Shown here in pieces: positions 8,078 to 17,400 of a stretch of 24,293 nt of DNA. This DNA comes from DAISWL01 sp036826375. Lineage in GTDB: Bacteria; Patescibacteriota; Saccharimonadia; Saccharimonadales; HK-STAS-PATE-42. How positions within the stretch are numbered: position 1 is the stretch's first letter; each line of letters starts with the position of its first letter. The DNA is taken from positions 1 to 24,293 of the forward strand of contig DAISWL010000011.1 of the NCBI GenBank assembly GCA_036826375.1. Reading direction: 5' to 3'. A program made the translations under genes and the position numbers. The notes beneath the pieces were generated by a model. That model did no database searches. It was not told where the DNA came from and saw only the letters and a program-made list of their open reading frames with translations.

Positions 8078-8637
8078 CAAAAGTATCTGAATTTAAAATC
8101 ACCGAAACTGAAATTCCTGGGCTTTTAGTTATCGATTTAAGCTTAATCGGCGATGATCGCGGCTGGTTTCAGGAGAAATTCCAAAAACAGAAATTAGTAG
8201 AGGCTGGGTTCCCAGCTTGGTTCGAAGCTAAACAAAACAATATTAGCTACAATAAAGATGCCGGCGTTGTACGTGGAATTCACGCCGAACCTTGGAACAA
8301 ATACATTTCAGTTGTAAAAGGTAAAGTTTTCTGCGCCTTTGTAGATTTAAGACCCGGAAGCAGTTTCGGCAAAGTTTTGGAAATAGAAGTTACCCCAGAG
8401 CGGGCCATCTTTTTGCCTAAAGGCTGTGGCAATAGCTTCATGACACTGGAAGAGACTTACTATAGCTATCTTGTGGATGATTTCTGGACTCCTGAACTTT
8501 ACGATAAATACACTTTCGTAAATCTGGCTGATCCTAAGCTTAATATTAACTGGCCAATCAAATTAGATAATTGCACTCTAAGTGACCGAGACAAAAATCA
8601 CCCAATACTAGAAAATGTTAAACCAATGGAAGTTTAA
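8074..8637 (+). CDS. rmlC: dTDP-4-dehydrorhamnose 3,5-epimerase (RGIHAEPW/GNS subfamily)
   Basis: This cupin-fold epimerase (187 aa) should invert C3 and C5 of dTDP-4-keto-6-deoxyglucose, the third step to dTDP-rhamnose. Seen are DDRGWFQEKF near the N-terminus, VVRGIHAEPW with the catalytic His, VDLRPGSSFGKV, and a Tyr-rich stretch YYSYLVDDFW. Classical RmlC has GxAHGF where this protein reads GCGNSF, so a conserved His is replaced by Asn. I recall the same RGIHAEPW and GNS pattern from actinobacterial and saccharibacterial members, some fused to an RmlD-like domain, so this is a subfamily trait rather than damage. It is coupled to the Nudix gene by ATGA and followed nine bases later by rmlD, consistent with its role. 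Confidence 0.88.
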   Translation: MTKVSEFKITETEIPGLLVIDLSLIGDDRGWFQEKFQKQKLVEAGFPAWFEAKQNNISYNKDAGVVRGIHAEPWNKYISVVKGKVFCAFVDLRPGSSFGKVLEIEVTPERAIFLPKGCGNSFMTLEETYYSYLVDDFWTPELYDKYTFVNLADPKLNINWPIKLDNCTLSDRDKNHPILENVKPMEV

Positions 8638-8646
8638 ATTTAGTTT

Positions 8647-9483
8647 ATGAAAGTTTTAATCACCGGCGCAAATGGACAACTGGGCAGAGCCTTAAGCTTA
8701 GTGTTCCCCGGTGCAATTTTGGCTGATTCTAAAACTTTAGATATCTCCGATTCTTCAGCAGTTCAAAAATTTAATACTGATGGGATTCGGGCGATTATTA
8801 ACGCCGCAGCCTATACTAAAGTTGATGAAGCCGAAAAACCAGAAAACTTAAGCTTAGCTTGGGCAGCTAATTATCAGGGTCCGGCCAACTTGGCTAGCCT
8901 AGCCGCTAAACTTAATATTCCCCTAGTTCATATTTCTACCGATTATGTATTTGATGGCCAAAAAGATGGCGCCTATACAGAAGATGACCTATTCAAGCCC
9001 CTTAGTGTTTACGGAGCCAGCAAAGCAGCTGGCGATTTGGCTGTTGCTAAATATAAAAAACACTATATCTTCAGGACATCTTGGGTTATTGGTGATGGTA
9101 ATAATTTTGTTGGTATAATGCAAAGTTTGGCGGAAAAAGGGATTAATCCTAGCGTTGTAGATGATCAATTTGGCAGATTAACTTTTACTGATACTCTGGC
9201 GGGGGCAATCTTTTTTGCCCTGAAGAATGAGATAGAGTTTGGAACTTATAACTTAAGCTGTTCAGGTGAGGTTGTTAGCTGGTTTGATATTGCAAGAGAA
9301 GTTTTTAAGCTTAGCGGAGCGGATCCTGAAAGAATCTCTTCCGTTTCTACTTCAGAATATTATGCTGGCAAAAAGTTTATTGCCGCGCGGCCGAAAAATA
9401 GCGAACTGGATCTGGCTAAAATAATAGCGGCTGGGTTTGAGCCTGAAGATTGGCGTGTTAAACTAGAACAGTATTTGAATTAA
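8647..9483 (+). CDS. rmlD: dTDP-4-dehydrorhamnose reductase
   Basis: This SDR-family reductase (278 aa) makes dTDP-L-rhamnose in the last step of the pathway. The cofactor motif GANGQLG is at 7-13, NAAAYTKVDEAE at about 52-63, STDYVFDG at 97-104, and the catalytic Tyr122-x3-Lys126 in YGASK. FRTSWVIGDGNNF completes the family signature. It is slightly short but complete. No Shine-Dalgarno is visible in the nine bases after rmlC. Four TAARCTTA words occur inside it, read as LSL in one frame and KL in another, and a fifth overlaps its stop (9481-9488). Confidence 0.93.
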   Translation: MKVLITGANGQLGRALSLVFPGAILADSKTLDISDSSAVQKFNTDGIRAIINAAAYTKVDEAEKPENLSLAWAANYQGPANLASLAAKLNIPLVHISTDYVFDGQKDGAYTEDDLFKPLSVYGASKAAGDLAVAKYKKHYIFRTSWVIGDGNNFVGIMQSLAEKGINPSVVDDQFGRLTFTDTLAGAIFFALKNEIEFGTYNLSCSGEVVSWFDIAREVFKLSGADPERISSVSTSEYYAGKKFIAARPKNSELDLAKIIAAGFEPEDWRVKLEQYLN

Positions 9484-9502
9484 GTTTAAGGGAGTTCAAA
9501 CA

Positions 9503-10369
9503 ATGAAGGGCATCATCTTAGCAGGAGGTAGCGGAACTAGGCTCTACCCCATCACTAAAGGAATTAGCAAACAATTGGCGCCACTATATGACAAGCCAAT
9601 GATTTACTATCCCCTAACCACTTTATTGGAGGCTGGGATTAAAGATATCTTAATAATTTCTACCCCTAAAGATTTACCCAGATTTAAAGAATTACTTGGA
9701 ACTGGTGAGGATTGGGGAATTAAGCTTAGCTACAAAGTTCAAGAAGAACCAAGAGGCCTAGCCGATGCCTTTATAATTGGCGAACAATTTATTGGCGATG
9801 ATGCAGTTTGTATGATTTTGGGCGATAACATCTTTTATGGCGAGGATGTTTCATCTAAACTAAAAGCTAGTTTAAATATTGAAGGAGGCCTAGTTTTTGG
9901 TAGCCAGGTTCACGACCCTGAAAGATACGGCGTTGTTCAGTTTGATAATAATATGAACGTAGTTAGTATAGTTGAGAAGCCAGAAAAGCCAAAAAGCAAA
10001 TACGCAATCCCCGGGCTTTATGTTTTTGATAATCGCTGCGTAAAATTTGCCAAAGATGTTAAACCTAGCCCAAGGGGTGAAATTGAAATCACAGAAGTTC
10101 AAAACGCCTACTTAAGTTTAGCGGAACTGAAAGTTTCGATATTAGAAAGAGGCACCGCCTGGCTAGATACCGGAACTTTTGAAACCCTACATCAAGCTGG
10201 AGAGTTTGTAAAAGTTGTAGAAAATCGCCAAGGAATTAAGATTGGCTGCCCCGAGGAAGCTTGTTACAACAATGGCTGGATAAGCAAAGAGCAATTATTA
10301 AGCTTAGCTGAGCCGTTGAAGAAGAGTGGGTACGGTGAGTATCTGGAGGGGTTAGTTGTAAATGGCTAA
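9503..10369 (+). CDS. rmlA: Glucose-1-phosphate thymidylyltransferase
   Basis: This nucleotidyltransferase (288 aa) makes dTDP-glucose from dTTP and glucose-1-phosphate, the entry step of dTDP-rhamnose synthesis. The signature LAGGSGTRLYPITKGISKQL (6-25) is diagnostic for RmlA, including the nucleotide-binding Gly loop, Arg and Lys. LGDNIFYG, EKPEKPKS and WLDTGTFETL follow in the expected order. The length is normal. AAGGGAG at about 9488-9494 is a good ribosome binding site for ATG 9503. With rmlB, rmlC and rmlD next to it, the full rhamnose pathway is present. Its last codons overlap the next gene by eight bases. Confidence 0.95.
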   Translation: MKGIILAGGSGTRLYPITKGISKQLAPLYDKPMIYYPLTTLLEAGIKDILIISTPKDLPRFKELLGTGEDWGIKLSYKVQEEPRGLADAFIIGEQFIGDDAVCMILGDNIFYGEDVSSKLKASLNIEGGLVFGSQVHDPERYGVVQFDNNMNVVSIVEKPEKPKSKYAIPGLYVFDNRCVKFAKDVKPSPRGEIEITEVQNAYLSLAELKVSILERGTAWLDTGTFETLHQAGEFVKVVENRQGIKIGCPEEACYNNGWISKEQLLSLAEPLKKSGYGEYLEGLVVNG

Positions 10370-12086
10370 TATTGTAAGCTTGAAACGCCTGATGAGGCTT
10401 AAGGATTATTATTATTATCATTGGCACTACCTCATTGCTATACTATTCAGCATTATTGTATTTGGATATCTTTACGGATTTTCGATTGTGAATCCACTTA
10501 ATAATAATTGGGTTTTAGAACCAGGTGGTGATAGAACTCAGCATTACATAGGATGGGAGACTTTTAGAGATTCACCGCTTAGCTTCCCGGTTATTGGTAA
10601 AAACCATAACATATCATATCCGAACACTACATCTATAGCTATGACTGATAGCATTCCCCTAGTGGCCATCCCTTTGAAGATTATTGATAAGGTTATTGAA
10701 TTGCCCGAAGGTTTTCAATACATAGGGCTCTACGGATTAATATCATTTATATTAACTGCCGCTGTTTCTGTGCGCATAATGTTCAGATTAACTAAAGATA
10801 AATTATTGTCTCTGCTGAGTTCTGCATTTTTTATCATCAGCCCAATAATGTTATTCAGGATGTTCGCTCACACAGCGCTAGCTTCGCATTGGATTATTTT
10901 ATACGCTATATATTTGCTTATTACTTATAAAGATTATAGAGACTTGAATTGGATAAAAAAATCCACTAAATGGATGTTACCCGTTGTGGCATCTTCAATG
11001 ATCCACCCCTATCTAAATATTATGGTTTTAGCTATGTTCGCCGGATACTTGTTTAAAAACCTCTTAGATAATAAGCTGATAAAACAGTTTCTAGCTACTG
11101 GTATAGTAGTGGCTATAGCACAGGTTGCATCTTATATAGTTGTTGGGTTGCTTATTACTGGAGGAGATGGCTTATCTGATTTTGGCTTTGGTGAATTCTC
11201 TTTAAACTTAGTAGGCGTATTTAACCCTCTGAATAATCCTATAGTTGGAAGGCAATCTTTGTTTATGAAGGGATTCTCCGGTCCAACTCAATATCAATAT
11301 GAAGGGTTTATGTATTTAGGTCTTGGTATAATTATTGCCCTACTGGTAATTTTTATCCACAACTATAAATCTCTATTCTCTAAAAAAAATATTCTAAAGT
11401 CAATTGATACAATATTGAGTCCAAACTTACCTGTAGTATTATCCTTTGCTTTTTTAACTCTATACGCACTAAGCAATAAGATCAGCGTCTTAAACAAGGA
11501 AATTATATATATTAATATTAACGATAAGATGATGGTCTGGCTAAGCACATTTAGGGCCTCTGGCAGATTATTCTGGCCCGTTTATTATTTAATATTAATT
11601 TATGTAGTTTATTATTTCAACAGGATGTTTAAAACCAGAAAGTTAGCATTGGCATCCATAATTTTAGTACTACTTATTCAGGTTATAGATGCGAGTCCTA
11701 AATTATATGACATACACAATCAGTTTAAATCTAAACCGAATCATCATTACGAAACTAGCGAACAGTGGAAAAAGATAGCAGAGGGTAAAAAACACTTCGT
11801 GTTTATAGATGGAATTAGTACAAACTTTGAACTTATAGCGCCGATTGCAACGAATATAGATGCAACTATTTCAACCGCAAATATTGCCAGAGGCAACTAC
11901 AAAGAGATTGACAGGTATGCGAAATCAAAGCTTAGTGATGTCATGAATAACCGCCTAAATAATGATGAGGTTTATCTATCGCAAGATGATAAAATATGTT
12001 CAGATATTGCGCACAGTAATTCAATATCATCAATGTCATACACTAATGATATTGATGGATTTTGCGTAATTACAAAGCAGTATTGA
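10362..12086 (+). CDS. Large polytopic membrane protein, DUF6311-like, possible GT-C glycosyltransferase
   Basis: This 574-aa protein has a short cytoplasmic N-terminus, about 10-12 membrane segments and a soluble C-terminal tail of about 130 residues. After the first membrane segment the loop holds EPGGDRTQHYIGWETFRDSP and then TDSIPLVAIPLKI, which I recognise as the pattern of DUF6311, a family with GT-C-like architecture in which an acidic residue in the first outer loop would be catalytic. A role in adding sugar from a lipid carrier outside the membrane is inference. It overlaps the rmlA stop by eight bases and ends the operon, 14 bases from a convergent gene. It is AT-rich yet has only one exact TAARCTTA word, so the word does not simply follow base composition. 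Confidence 0.65.
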   Translation: MANIVSLKRLMRLKDYYYYHWHYLIAILFSIIVFGYLYGFSIVNPLNNNWVLEPGGDRTQHYIGWETFRDSPLSFPVIGKNHNISYPNTTSIAMTDSIPLVAIPLKIIDKVIELPEGFQYIGLYGLISFILTAAVSVRIMFRLTKDKLLSLLSSAFFIISPIMLFRMFAHTALASHWIILYAIYLLITYKDYRDLNWIKKSTKWMLPVVASSMIHPYLNIMVLAMFAGYLFKNLLDNKLIKQFLATGIVVAIAQVASYIVVGLLITGGDGLSDFGFGEFSLNLVGVFNPLNNPIVGRQSLFMKGFSGPTQYQYEGFMYLGLGIIIALLVIFIHNYKSLFSKKNILKSIDTILSPNLPVVLSFAFLTLYALSNKISVLNKEIIYININDKMMVWLSTFRASGRLFWPVYYLILIYVVYYFNRMFKTRKLALASIILVLLIQVIDASPKLYDIHNQFKSKPNHHYETSEQWKKIAEGKKHFVFIDGISTNFELIAPIATNIDATISTANIARGNYKEIDRYAKSKLSDVMNNRLNNDEVYLSQDDKICSDIAHSNSISSMSYTNDIDGFCVITKQY

Positions 12087-12100
12087 TAGGCACTCTAAAA

Positions 12101-12853
12101 TTAACGCTTGTACTTGCCTTTTAATCTATTTATAAAAAATCTTAAAAGTTCCTTTAGCTCTTGAGTAGCTACAATCCAAGCAGTATCACCAGCCAGCCCA
12201 TTTTCCTTGGGTTCGTCCACGCCTTCTATTGGCATTTGGATAATATTAAGACCATTCTGCCTAGCTATTAAAAGAGCCTCCATATCAAATGACCATGATG
12301 AGGAGGTTAATTTAGAGAAAACTAAATCAGCGGCTTGGTCGGTAAATAATTTAAAGCCACACTGGGTATCTTTAAACCCAGGTAAAATTAGTATTCTAAC
12401 CGCAAAACTTGAAATACTACTCATTATCAACCTTATCGTTGATCTTGACGTTGAGGATAGGCTTCTTGTAGCGATCACTACATCGGTTCTTTGATTTATA
12501 ATTTTATGAATCCCTTGCTTAACATATTTTAAAGGGATCGCTAGATCGGTATCCATAAATAATTTGTATTCACCTTTAGCCATTTGCATACCAAGCTTAA
12601 CTGCACCGCCCTTTCCTAGCCTTTTTTTGGCATCATGAATAATGAATTTATGGTTCTTATTAAGCTTAAGTTTTTTAGCAGATTTCTGAGCAACCCCAAG
12701 TGTCCCATCGGAAGCTGGTGAGTTAATGACCACTATTACTTCAATAATGGAATCTGGCATTTCTTTTTTTAAATAATCATTAAGCTTAACTAAAGATTGG
12801 CCGATTAGCTCAGCCTCGTTATAAGCAGGAAGTATAATTGATAGGTTTAACAT
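12101..12853 (-). CDS. GT2 glycosyltransferase, dolichol/polyprenyl-phosphate mannose or glucose synthase-like
   Basis: This 250-aa GT-A enzyme likely transfers mannose or glucose from a nucleotide sugar to polyprenyl phosphate at the inner membrane face. It has LPAYNE (8-13), KRLGKGGAVKLGM, the metal-binding DTD at 101-103 in FMDTDLAIP, and DTQCGFKLF, the pattern shared by DPM1-like and Alg5-like synthases. There is no C-terminal membrane anchor of the GtrB kind; the tail is basic and may lie on the membrane. Polyprenyl-phosphate sugars are the donors used by GT-C proteins such as the neighbouring polytopic protein. The start at 12853 is supported by a promoter immediately upstream. Confidence 0.85.
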   Translation of the reverse strand: MLNLSIILPAYNEAELIGQSLVKLNDYLKKEMPDSIIEVIVVINSPASDGTLGVAQKSAKKLKLNKNHKFIIHDAKKRLGKGGAVKLGMQMAKGEYKLFMDTDLAIPLKYVKQGIHKIINQRTDVVIATRSLSSTSRSTIRLIMSSISSFAVRILILPGFKDTQCGFKLFTDQAADLVFSKLTSSSWSFDMEALLIARQNGLNIIQMPIEGVDEPKENGLAGDTAWIVATQELKELLRFFINRLKGKYKR

Positions 12854-12862
12854 AACTTGTTT

Positions 12863-12890
12863 ATTATAATACCATTGTTGAGCGATACAA
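12863..12890 (-). promoter_or_regulatory. Promoter for the GT2 gene
   Basis: The minus strand shows TTGTAT (12890-12885), a 16-base spacer, and a perfect TATAAT (12868-12863). The ATG at 12853 is only nine bases after the -10, so a leaderless or nearly leaderless mRNA is expected. Confidence 0.6.
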
Positions 12891-13145
12891 AAATATTGAG
12901 ATCACTTCCTAAGTTTTAGATCTTCTGGCTCTTTCAATAGTTGTTTTTAAAAAAGCTTAAAAATTTATTCTAATTATAAACCCTGTACTTTTCGCCTTCG
13001 TAGCTCTAGATATTGGGCCTTAGCATCATGATTCCTTGGGCTTCACTACTGGCATATAAATAATGAGTTTACAACTACTATTAAAATCGGTGCTGGAAAT
13101 ATTTTGGAATAGTTAGTGGTGAGGGATAGCTGTCTTGGTAATTTT
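12891..13145. other. Intergenic stretch without recognised features
   Basis: About 255 bp of AT-rich sequence lies between the GT2 promoter and the stop of the inositol-phosphate synthase. I see no convincing ORF, RNA or terminator hairpin; a near-match AAAGCTTAA occurs around 12953. Confidence 0.5.
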
Positions 13146-14273
13146 TTATATTTGTTTCTTTACGCTTTTGGTTAATTTACGTTTTGCTAGAGCTTCACAT
13201 TCAGCTTTAGCATCTGAATACATCATTTGGTCGGGAGGCGTTTTTTGCGTCCAGGCGCTTGGTCCTCGTAGAGCCCCCGTTACACCCATCTCGCGTGCAA
13301 CTTTGAGATATCTTATAGCATCTATGACTACTCCGGCACTATTCTCGCTATCTTGTACTGACAGTTTTGCATCAATAGTAACCTCGGCGCCACCAAAACC
13401 ACGCATCCGAACATTAAAATAAGCCACCTTGTTATCTTTAAGATATGGCAAGTACGTACTTGGACCGGCAAAAAGACTATTTTCTGGAACTGGTATATTG
13501 CGAAGTTCATTCTGAGCTCTTATCACATTTTCCTTGCTCTTTTTTTTGCTGGCGAGGCGTGATTGAACCATCATATTGTTAAAATCTGTATTACCACCTA
13601 TGTTAAGTTGTTGGTGGAAATCTACAGTCATTCCACGGTCAAATGCTAATTCTTGTATGACTTGACTAAAAATGCTAGCCCCGAGCTGGCTGCGCATATC
13701 ATCGCCAATGAGAGGTAATTTAGCCTTAATGAATTTATCCTCCCATTGAGGATTGCTAGCTATGAATACAGGTATGCAGTTCAAAAATGCAACCCCGGCA
13801 TCAATAGAGGCCTGAGCATAGAACTCAGTTGCTTTTTGTGAACCAACAGGAAGGTAGTTGATAAGGATGTCAGCCCTGGCATTTTTTAGAGATTCAACAA
13901 CGTTTACTGGATCATTATTGGCTATCCTGAAACCGTAATCTTCTGGCTGATCTAGCATGTAATCGCTAACACCGTCTAGAGGATTACCCATCTCTACAAT
14001 TGGTCCGCCCGGAACGTGATCTTGGAATACGCGAGCACAGTTAGGTTTTGAGAATATGGCCTCCCCAGCCGATTTACCAACTTTTCTAGGGTCAACATCA
14101 AAAGCTGCCACAACTTCAATTTGACTAGGTCTATAACCTCCTATGTCCGCAAACATTACACCTGGTATATTATCTGAGCTATTCTGTCTATAATATTCTA
14201 GGCCTTGATATAGTGAAGAAAAACAATTGCCAACACCGACAACAGCTACTCTAATTTTTTTATCTAAACTCAT
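13146..14273 (-). CDS. ino1: Myo-inositol-1-phosphate synthase
   Basis: This NAD-dependent enzyme (375 aa) converts glucose-6-phosphate to L-myo-inositol-1-phosphate. The Rossmann start is VAVVGVGNCFSSLYQGLEYY (9-28). GVMFADIGGYRPSQIEVVAA, the segment from NYLPVGSQKATEF onwards, NCIPVFIASNP, GDDMRSQLGAS and LNIGGNTDFNNM match the prokaryotic MIPS family as found in Actinobacteria and archaea. The length fits. In this setting inositol phosphate could serve a phosphoinositide lipid or an inositol-containing glycan; no partner gene for either is in the window. The minus strand has a GGGGG ribosome binding site five bases before the ATG. No TAARCTTA word occurs in it, unlike the glycan genes to the left. 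Confidence 0.92.
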   Translation of the reverse strand: MSLDKKIRVAVVGVGNCFSSLYQGLEYYRQNSSDNIPGVMFADIGGYRPSQIEVVAAFDVDPRKVGKSAGEAIFSKPNCARVFQDHVPGGPIVEMGNPLDGVSDYMLDQPEDYGFRIANNDPVNVVESLKNARADILINYLPVGSQKATEFYAQASIDAGVAFLNCIPVFIASNPQWEDKFIKAKLPLIGDDMRSQLGASIFSQVIQELAFDRGMTVDFHQQLNIGGNTDFNNMMVQSRLASKKKSKENVIRAQNELRNIPVPENSLFAGPSTYLPYLKDNKVAYFNVRMRGFGGAEVTIDAKLSVQDSENSAGVVIDAIRYLKVAREMGVTGALRGPSAWTQKTPPDQMMYSDAKAECEALAKRKLTKSVKKQI

Positions 14274-14330
14274 GAATACCCCCTATTTTAGAAATGACAC
14301 CAAACTATGTATTACTTTAGTGTTCTGTAT

Positions 14331-14360
14331 ATTATAACTAAATAATAATTATCTTGCCAT
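14331..14360 (-). promoter_or_regulatory. Promoter for ino1
   Basis: The minus strand has TATAAT at 14336-14331 and a weak -35 ATGGCA at 14360-14355 with an 18-base spacer. It would give a leader of about 50 bases ending in the GGGGG ribosome binding site. Confidence 0.5.
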
Positions 14361-14413
14361 TTATTGAAACGTAATAGCTAATAATATTTATTTCAATCTG
14401 AGGCTATTCTGGG

Positions 14414-17400
14414 TTATTGTGGGCTGTAAATACTTATTTTTGACTCATAGACATTATTAACCCTGTTGGATAGTAAGTACTCTATTGGGTCGTCACTGGT
14501 CATAAAAGCCCTATACATAGTCATTGTATCTGGGTCTTTTGGAATAATATTAGTAAGAGTGTAAGCTTTGAGATCACCTTGATAATTATCCGCAGAGTAT
14601 ACAACAGAAGCCAGAACTGCCCTACCACTAACAATGCTTGTTAGTTGTCCGTTATAACGACATAGTAGGGCACTATAGCTAGCATATGCACTAAAGGCAG
14701 GACCTAAAGTAGCAGCCGAACCGGGCCCCCTCCAGGTACAGCTCATATAAGCAGTTCCGGAATGAACACTAGTCACTTGAGGAGGGAACAAAGTTATAAA
14801 CAAAGAGTTAGAAACTTCATTTGTACTTTTACCCCTATAAGGGGCTAAATCAATATCTCCAGGTCCAATATTCTTAAAGTTAACGTTGAATGTATATCTA
14901 GGTTTAAGGAAATAGGTGTGGAATAGGTCAGGAGATCCGAACCTGTTCACATAAGCCACGTCGGCAGCTGTTCTTGTAGTTATACTGAAATCTGTTGAAT
15001 CTGAAAATAAAGTATTAAAATTATCAATTGTTCCATTATTAGGATCTAGTGAGTAGCTAATTGGGTCTATCCCTTGTGAAATTGCAGATACTACTTTTGG
15101 GAAATCAGGATCATCATGCATAACCGGAACCCCGATGGTTGCAACTTCCTCATTAGATTTAATCCCTGAAATAACCTTAATACGAAGCCTTAGTGTTAAC
15201 TTATCGCCAGGGGCTATTATTGGAGCAGAACTACTACCGTGATAGCAGTGGACCTGTTTAAAGTTTAAGTGGTTAGGGAATACATCTTTAATATTTGATT
15301 GCTCAACATTGTTCCCGGCGCGGCAAAGTAATCCATTAGATTTAGTAAATGGTGATTCTATAAGATTAACAAACTCAAGTTTGGGGTTTAAAAATAGCGT
15401 TGCCAAAGAATCTTTAGCCCCATCTAACCCCTTGAAGCCACTAATATCTAAAGGTAATGACCCGTGGTTAGATACTGTTATATCGAAGTAATAGGTCTTT
15501 CCCGCTATAAGATCACTAGAGTTAGTACCCCGCACGCTAGCGCTTAAATTTCGTTCTGGGATATTATCGGATATAATTGTGTTTGAATTATTTGTTGGTG
15601 TTGTAATTATAGAATTCAACCAATCTGAGTTTGAATTTACCGTATCTTTAATTAGTGCAAAATCAGGGTCTGTGGGTGGTACATAAGAGGTGCTAAATAT
15701 ATTCAGGGTTGGTTGTTGAGAATTTTTTATTGATGAAAATAAAATGTCGTAAGATAAAGATTCACCCGATCCTAGAAGTTTAGTAGAGCTACTACTATTT
15801 AATTCACATTTAATTACTCTGGAATCCTGGTCTGCGGATGAATACGCCATGATATCTTTGACTTGTCCGATATTATTGCACTCTATTTCACCTGAATTAC
15901 CACCATGGTTAAATTCTATTCCAGGAGAGAGAACGTGTACGCCTAGGCTATCCGCCAATAAATCACCACCATGTTTTATTTGTAAGCTCTGTGGTCCATT
16001 ATTTTTAATCTCAACGTGCAGATTATATTGCATACCTTCTATATAGGGGGATGATGGTTCTTTATTTATAGATTGAATTATTTGCAAGTCTGATTTAGAA
16101 GGTTCCCCGAAACTACCAAACTCACTTGTTGAGCCATAGCCCGAGAATGTTGGTTTATTATACTCAGTGCCAGTTAACGTAATATTAGAATGACCCCTAC
16201 CTGTAACTGTAGCACTGTACTCTTGAAGACCATTACCAGTTGAGTTTACTATGGCGCTTCCTATCAAGTACTGACCCTCGCCAGGATTGGTTGCTGTGGC
16301 CGGTTGATCATTGGTAAAAAATTCCGTAAGATAATCACCTGCAGGCCAATCTGCTGTAAAGGTGATGTCGGTAGATGACGCTCCTTCCACGATTTTTGTA
16401 TAGCCTGGTGCGTTTAAATTATCGTTAGGGCCGCTATCAGTATCGAGTGAATCTGATTGATCGGCAGCAAACTGATCACCAATATCAATACCCAAAGAAT
16501 CGCTATGTCCGCTAATTGAGTTGCTTAGTATTGCAACCTGACGAGCATAGCCGTCGACAACTACACCTCTCTTATCACTCACATCCCGAATCGTGTTATG
16601 GGTAATTAATACGTCACTAGAGTGACCCTCTACTACTATTCCTGATCCATTCTCAAACAGCGTCGTCTGATCGTCAAGTACCCCAAAACGATTTCCCTTA
16701 ACTATAATATCATGTGAGCTAGTGCCACTAGCAGAATCTGTAATAGTGAGGCCTCTTATAGGGTGCATTGCCATTTCTAGTTGTGTAGGACGTCCTACTA
16801 TTGTGTTGCTAGCCTCGGGTGAATCTCCGCCAATCAGAGCACCACTCACTCCTTCTAATAATATTGATGATGCACTTTCGCTATAGTAAAATGCCATCGA
16901 CAATAAATTACCCTGTATGGTTAAATCCGTGCTGTCTCGAGCATAAATATGATTACCAACAGTATGACTAAATACGTTCCTATCACCACCATTTAATCCA
17001 CCTATATGAGTTTGTTTGGTTCCCGAGTCGATAAATACTGAAACTGCTGAAGGGTTAAAACCAAGTGTTGTACGAGAAATATTAGTAATATTGTCGGCAC
17101 CTACACCAAAGTTATTACCAAGAATGTATGTATTAACCGTATCACTGGTTGTATCACCGCTAAGCTTAACACAAGAAGATGCACAATAGCCCATGATATT
17201 TCGTTCTGCTGGATTTGAGCCTCCAATTCGAGCATTATTAGTGCCAATTAATTCGATATGCGACCAATCATTATGCTCTGTAGAAGATATGAAATAGGAT
17301 CTTCCTCTAAAACCGCTAGAGTCCATACCTATGTTCGAGCCTGTTAAACTAAAATTCTTAGAGTGCTTAACAATAACATCTTGTCGATGAGAGCCATATA

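Larger units (their letters stand above)
1887..12788. repeat. Dispersed 8-bp word TAARCTTA (at least 43 exact copies)
   Basis: Exact copies were found by eye as TAAGCTTA (18, palindromic), TAAACTTA (15) and its complement TAAGTTTA (10). Examples start at 1887, 2068, 2323, 2347, 2586, 2698, 2947, 3421, 3662, 3938, 4046, 4318, 5362, 5970, 6423, 6504, 6835, 7518, 8138, 8693, 8849, 9306, 9481, 9721, 10113, 10309, 12661 and 12781. Spacing averages about 210 bases between 1.9 and 10.3 kb. Many copies extend to TTAAGCTTAA. They lie on both strands, in at least two coding frames and at gene junctions. A rough base-composition estimate gives about two expected copies in the same 11 kb. Confidence 0.85.

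Noticed and set aside
8400..8460. RmlC with missing HGF histidine as an inactive enzyme
   Set aside because: The GNS(F/Y) form together with RGIHAEPW is a recurring subfamily pattern that I recall from Actinobacteria and Saccharibacteria.
12087..12120. AGGCA...TGCCTTTT as a terminator between convergent genes
   Set aside because: A five-base stem with a loop over 20 bases that runs into coding sequence is too weak.
1887..12788. Excess of HindIII-type AAGCTT sites as a restriction-modification footprint
   Set aside because: Restriction leads to avoidance, not enrichment, and TAAACTTA copies without AAGCTT are just as common.
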